Shown here: positions 4,331-6,381 of the stretch, piece by piece
Numbering within the stretch: the first letter of the stretch is position 1
Layout: each line of letters starts with the position of its first letter
NCBI GenBank assembly: GCA_017480265.1
Contig: JAFVAZ010000040.1
Coordinates: forward strand, 1-6,381
Length of the DNA stretch: 6,381 nucleotides
Reading direction: 5' to 3'
DNA from: Clostridia bacterium
GTDB taxonomy: Bacteria; Bacillota; Clostridia; Oscillospirales; Acutalibacteraceae
Program-made: the position numbers and the translations under genes
Notes under the pieces: model-generated
Seen by the model: the letters and a program-made list of their open reading frames with translations, nothing else
What the model was told of the DNA's origin: nothing
Databases searched by the model: none

Positions 4331-5193
4331 TAGAAAATGTACTTAATGGATTTGAAATAAGTGAAGCAGCCAAAGAAGAGCTAAGAAAGTACATGGCAAA
4401 TCGATTTAATACAGATGTAGAGATACCATCAGAGATAGAAGATGAACCTTTTATAGCTCCTTGGAAGGCAGTGATAAACCTATCAAAAACACAGGGAATA
4501 GAAAAAGCTTTAAATGAAAAGGTGCCGCACGGCAACGAAGATATAAAACTCAAGTCACCGAAATTGATAAATATAGAGATTTATAATTCGGTGGCGGGGA
4601 ATATCCCTGTGATATATGCAAGAGATGAGGAAGATTTCTATGAACTGGTGACTAAATTGGTGCATAAAGGTAAAGAAATGCCGGGCTTAAAAAAGACCGG
4701 GGCCTGCTTCGCCTTTGGTTTGAATAATAAGTTTGTAATTCTTTCTAATAAACCATACAGCAATGTTCCGGCAGAAAGGCTAGGGTTAGAGGATGGCAAG
4801 TGGAGAGACTATTCGATTATTATAAGGCGAGAGCATGAATGTACACATTATTTTACAAAGAGATTTCTGGGATCTTCTCAGAATAATCTGCACGATGAAT
4901 TAATAGCGGATTTTGCCGGTATATATTGTGCAGTGGGGACATTTTATGCAGATTGGTTTTTGATAGGCATGGGCATAGAAGAAGGAACAGGGGATATTGC
5001 TAAAGGTCGTTTCCCGGTGTACACGTCCGATCTTTCTAATGAAGCTAAAGAAGCTTTAAGGCAGATAATTATCACCGTATCGAGGAATGTAGAAGCCTGG
5101 TCTAATAAGCCTGAGGCAAAGGGAATGTCAAGAAATGAAAGGATACTATTTTTGTGCAAAAATAGTTTGGCGGATTTATATTACTTACAGTGA
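4327..5193 (+). CDS. Putative cytoplasmic HExxH zinc metallopeptidase-like protein
   Basis: Encodes 288 residues, the only large protein in the array. Residues 170-174 are HECTH, matching the zinc-binding HExxH. Seventeen residues after the last His comes DELIADFAG (190-198), whose E191xxxD195 matches the third-ligand ExxxD of gluzincins; thermolysin has HELTH followed by NEAISDIFG. These would give two His and one Glu zinc ligands with E171 as catalytic base. No signal peptide, propeptide or membrane segment is visible, so it probably acts in the cytoplasm. No His follows residue 189, so a thermolysin-type C-terminal transition-state His is absent. Residues 1-165 resemble no family I can name. 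Cysteines occur at 127, 172, 201 and 277. Possible roles are removing leaders, trimming tails, modifying peptides, or immunity. It is translationally coupled to the preceding short-leader peptide. The fold assignment is inferred from motifs alone. Confidence 0.85.
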   Translation: MIENVLNGFEISEAAKEELRKYMANRFNTDVEIPSEIEDEPFIAPWKAVINLSKTQGIEKALNEKVPHGNEDIKLKSPKLINIEIYNSVAGNIPVIYARDEEDFYELVTKLVHKGKEMPGLKKTGACFAFGLNNKFVILSNKPYSNVPAERLGLEDGKWRDYSIIIRREHECTHYFTKRFLGSSQNNLHDELIADFAGIYCAVGTFYADWFLIGMGIEEGTGDIAKGRFPVYTSDLSNEAKEALRQIIITVSRNVEAWSNKPEAKGMSRNERILFLCKNSLADLYYLQ

Positions 5194-5330
5194 GTGTCAT
5201 TAGTTGAGCGAGAGTGAGTTTAAATATTGGGCAATGGACGAGTAAAGGTAGTCAAAAAATGCAATTTGATTTTGCAAGATAAAAATTTGGAGATATGCGA
5301 TGCTTCATAAAATAAAAATACAATAAAGGA

Positions 5331-5340
5331 AAGGAGGTGA
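5331..5340 (+). promoter_or_regulatory. Ribosome binding site deciding the start of gene 15
   Basis: AAGGAGGTGA lies five bases before ATG 5346. The in-frame GTG at 5337 is part of this site itself, so it cannot sensibly be the start. The same holds for the copy at 5644-5653, GTG 5650 and ATG 5659. Confidence 0.88.
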
Positions 5341-5345
5341 AAAAG

Positions 5346-5621
5346 ATGAAAGAGCTCAATAAAGATAAGTTAAAAAATGTCGCTGGTGCTGAGGGTTGGC
5401 GCCCTGCGAAAGGCGACGGTAAATCATACTATTTAACTAATGCAGCGCACAGCCAACTCTTAAGTTTAGGTTATAGTATTCGACCAGGAGGGGCGTTTTT
5501 GTATGATGCTTCACTTGCTGCTCACGGAATGATGCCGTACAATGTGTATGATGCCGATGGGAACGGAGTTGGGGATGAACTTATGAAAGATATTTTTGGA
5601 GACCCGACGTTGAAGTTTTAA
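5346..5621 (+). CDS. Short-leader secreted peptide with calcium-loop-like motif (copy 1)
   Basis: Encodes 91 residues from ATG 5346; the in-frame GTG 5337 is inside the ribosome binding site. The leader is very short (MKELNKDKLKNVAGA) and ends in Gly-Ala instead of Gly-Gly, which some C39 peptidases accept. The tail, about 76 residues, starts EGWRPAKGDG, contains SYYLTNAAHSQLLSLGYSI, and has DADGNGVGDELM at 69-80. The last resembles Asp/Asn calcium-binding loops (DxDxNGxxD, as in thrombospondin type 3, dockerin or EF-hand-like loops). It has no cysteine. The next gene is a paralogue with the motif at the same position. A 143-bp gap separates it from the metallopeptidase, without a convincing promoter. 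The product could be a bacteriocin-like or surface-acting secreted peptide; its family is not recognised. Confidence 0.88.
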   Translation: MKELNKDKLKNVAGAEGWRPAKGDGKSYYLTNAAHSQLLSLGYSIRPGGAFLYDASLAAHGMMPYNVYDADGNGVGDELMKDIFGDPTLKF

Positions 5622-5658
5622 TGAGGTGGCCTGATCGAAAGGAAAGGAGGTGAAAAAG

Positions 5659-5931
5659 ATGAAAGAGCTAAATAAAGATAGACTAAAAAGTATTTCCGGA
5701 GGGGGATGGTGCGCGGCAGGAGCTAGCCCGGATGGACTGTCATATGCTGTAACTGACGATATTATAGATCAACTTGAGGGACTAGGTTATAATATTAATA
5801 TAAGTTCACTAACAATAAATCCAAAGTTTCGTAAAAGAAATATGGGAGCCGTGGAGATTACAGATGCTAATGGGAACGGCATAGGAGATGAAAGGATGGA
5901 AAATTTATTTGGAGCACCAGTTCAAATTTGA
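5659..5931 (+). CDS. Short-leader secreted peptide with calcium-loop-like motif (copy 2)
   Basis: Encodes 90 residues from ATG 5659, with AAGGAGGTGA at 5644-5653. The leader (MKELNKDRLKSISGG) has a canonical double glycine at 14-15, so cleavage would give a 75-residue peptide starting GWCAAGASPDG. C18 is the only cysteine in any tail of this window, so an internal disulfide is impossible and only a modification or an intermolecular bond could use it. The tail shares the pattern DGxSYxxT...QLxxLGYxI and DANGNGIGDERM (69-80) with copy 1; the middle (LTINPKFRKRN) differs and is basic. As in copy 1, the Asp/Asn loop suggests calcium binding. It is the last gene of the array; a terminator follows ten bases after the stop. 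Confidence 0.88.
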   Translation: MKELNKDRLKSISGGGWCAAGASPDGLSYAVTDDIIDQLEGLGYNINISSLTINPKFRKRNMGAVEITDANGNGIGDERMENLFGAPVQI

Positions 5932-5940
5932 CAATTTTAC

Positions 5941-5975
5941 AATGTCCTTCAGCTTAGCTGGAGGATATTTTCTTT
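5941..5975 (+). terminator. Rho-independent terminator ending the peptide array
   Basis: TCCTTCAGC (5945-5953) pairs with GCTGGAGGA (5957-5965) through nine pairs, one of them U-G, with a TTA loop. Weaker A-T and G-U pairs extend the stem outward to 5941/5969. The T-rich tract TTTTCTTT (5968-5975) follows. Stem plus T-tract ten bases after the last stop codon is a typical intrinsic terminator for the + strand. Confidence 0.88.
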
Positions 5976-6171
5976 GACATAATTATAGATAAAAGCTAAA
6001 AAGGGTTTATGACTATACACAAAAAGTTACGATCATTGTTTTAAAGTCCCACCGCACAAATTAAGAATTATCAAAAAGGTTAGAAAATGATATATTACAT
6101 GCATTAAAGATTAATTAAGATTAAAATAAACCGAACAATCCCCAATGATCAAGGGTTTTATAAGTTTTTAC
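5976..6171. other. AT-rich non-coding spacer between array and insertion sequence
   Basis: No open frame of convincing length or start context was found on either strand. It contains AT-rich stretches and a possible promoter (6068-6096). The left end of the downstream insertion sequence probably lies near its right part, but the exact boundary cannot be placed because the right end of the element is outside the window. Confidence 0.55.
6068..6096 (+). promoter_or_regulatory. Possible promoter with extended -10
   Basis: TTATCA (6068-6073), 17 bases, then TATATT (6091-6096) preceded by TGA at 6088-6090. The elements match sigma-70-type consensus at four and five of six positions with an extended -10 TGn. 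No gene is obviously served except the insertion sequence downstream. In AT-rich DNA such matches arise by chance, so confidence is low. Confidence 0.3.
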
Positions 6172-6252
6172 GGCAACGCTGCATAAATAGCAACAAAAAA
6201 GATCAGAAGATAAGTTTCCGCTCTTTTTTGCTGCTATTTATGCGGCATTGCC
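6172..6252. repeat. Large imperfect hairpin upstream of the transposase
   Basis: Bases 6172-6202 pair with 6222-6252: 28 Watson-Crick pairs, one G-U and two mismatches over 31 positions. A loop of about 19 bases can fold partly further. The arms read GGCAACGCTGCATAAATAGC on the left and GCTATTTATGCGGCATTGCC on the right. It lies just before the transposase promoter and start. It could shield the transposase gene from outside transcription or represent paired transposase-binding ends. Confidence 0.88.
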
Positions 6253-6260
6253 TTAAAAAA

Positions 6261-6269
6261 TGATATAAT
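6261..6269 (+). promoter_or_regulatory. Extended -10 promoter element of the transposase gene
   Basis: TGATATAAT is a perfect extended -10 (TGn-TATAAT). No good -35 is visible at the normal spacing, as is common for extended -10 promoters. The expected transcription start, about seven bases downstream, falls at or next to ATG 6276, implying a nearly leaderless mRNA. Confidence 0.6.
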
Positions 6270-6275
6270 AAAGAC

Positions 6276-6381
6276 ATGATAAAACAACTGAAATTAAGCG
6301 AGCTCGGAGATGAGCTGGCGCAGACAAAAACGAAGAAAAAAGAATTTTTGAATCAGATAGAGCGAATCATTCCATGGACAG
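6276..6381 (+). CDS. IS5-like transposase, N-terminal fragment (cut by window edge)
   Basis: The frame opens at ATG 6276 and is still open at the end of the window, giving 35 residues: MIKQLKLSELGDELAQ, then TKTKKKEFLNQIERIIPW. The pattern of Lys/Arg-rich residues followed by FLxxhxxhIPW matches the start of IS5-family DDE transposases (E. coli IS5 has RKEIFLSRMEQILPW). A TGA at 6261-6263 blocks any upstream extension, so 6276 is the first Met. No ribosome binding site precedes it; with the extended -10 only seven bases away, low or leaderless translation is likely, in keeping with how transposases are usually restrained. The DDE catalytic residues lie outside the window, so I cannot tell whether the element is intact. 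Confidence 0.8.
   Translation, partial: MIKQLKLSELGDELAQTKTKKKEFLNQIERIIPWT
6276..6381 (+). mobile_element. IS5-like insertion sequence, left part
   Basis: The transposase start at 6276 and the structured region before it (hairpin 6172-6252) identify the left part of an insertion sequence. The terminal inverted repeat and target duplication cannot be defined without the right end; the left boundary is probably at or before 6172. The span given is therefore a minimum. Confidence 0.7.

Larger units (their letters stand above)
5325..5669 (+). repeat. 32-bp direct repeat at the starts of genes 15 and 16
   Basis: Bases 5325-5356 and 5638-5669 (offset 313) are identical. They cover the spacer, the AAGGAGGTGA ribosome binding site, the ATG and the first codons (MKEL). 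Similarity weakens but continues through the leader. This marks a tandem gene duplication, older than the 1-634 pair because the tails have diverged widely. Confidence 0.9.

Noticed and set aside
5194..5336. Promoter or small gene in the gap between the metallopeptidase and gene 15
   Set aside because: TACAAT at 5319-5324 lacks a -35 and would start transcription inside the ribosome binding site; only short frames without ribosome binding sites are present.
5337..5345. GTG start for gene 15 (and GTG 5650 for gene 16)
   Set aside because: The GTG is part of the AAGGAGGTGA ribosome binding site; ATG 5346 and ATG 5659 are correctly spaced from it.
5974..6002. Promoter TTGACA with TAAAAA 17 bases later
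   Set aside because: The -35 is perfect, but the -10 matches only four of six positions, the hexamer overlaps the terminator T-tract, and no gene is obviously served.
1..6381. CRISPR-like array, because many similar units repeat in tandem
   Set aside because: The repeats are whole protein-coding genes of variable length with ribosome binding sites, not short identical repeats with uniform spacers.

Overview
This AT-rich window carries a one-directional (+ strand) array of small precursor-peptide genes with strong AGGAGG-type ribosome binding sites. It looks like low-GC Firmicutes DNA; anaerobic Clostridia or Negativicutes are plausible, but nothing here fixes the genus. Fifteen small genes encode proteins with an N-terminal leader ending in a double-glycine-type cleavage site, followed by a variable tail (the presumed core or exported peptide). 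One larger gene encodes a cytoplasmic-looking HExxH zinc metallopeptidase-like protein. The array is cut by the left edge of the window, so it continues upstream.

Layout. Positions 1-4091 hold twelve genes with Nif11-like leaders of about 57-78 residues ending in AGG or SGG. They fall into three leader groups: group A (gene 1 partial, gene 2, and frameshifted gene 7), group B (genes 3, 4, 5) and group C (genes 6 and 8-12). Within a group the leaders are close to identical or clearly related, while the tails differ in length (13 to 62 residues) and sequence. This is the cassette-like evolution expected of multi-precursor RiPP (ribosomally made, post-translationally modified peptide) loci. Positions 4106-4330 encode a peptide with a much shorter, class II bacteriocin-like leader. 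Its stop overlaps the start of the metallopeptidase gene (4327-5193). After a 143-bp gap come two related short-leader peptides (5346-5621 and 5659-5931) that share a calcium-loop-like DA[DN]GNG[VI]GDE motif. A rho-independent terminator (5941-5975) closes the array.

Downstream (5976-6381) is an AT-rich non-coding stretch, then a very large imperfect hairpin (6172-6252), an extended -10 element, and the first 35 codons of an IS5-like transposase. The array therefore abuts an insertion sequence that runs off the right edge.

How the parts may work together (inference): the leaders resemble those removed by C39-type peptidase/ABC transporters at GG sites, and the tails would be exported with or without modification. 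No transporter, radical SAM enzyme, lanthionine synthetase, cyclodehydratase or regulator is visible, so that machinery must lie outside the window or act in trans. Nearly all tails lack cysteine, which argues against lanthipeptide, sactipeptide or Cys-thiazole chemistry. The metallopeptidase is the only visible candidate processing or modifying enzyme.
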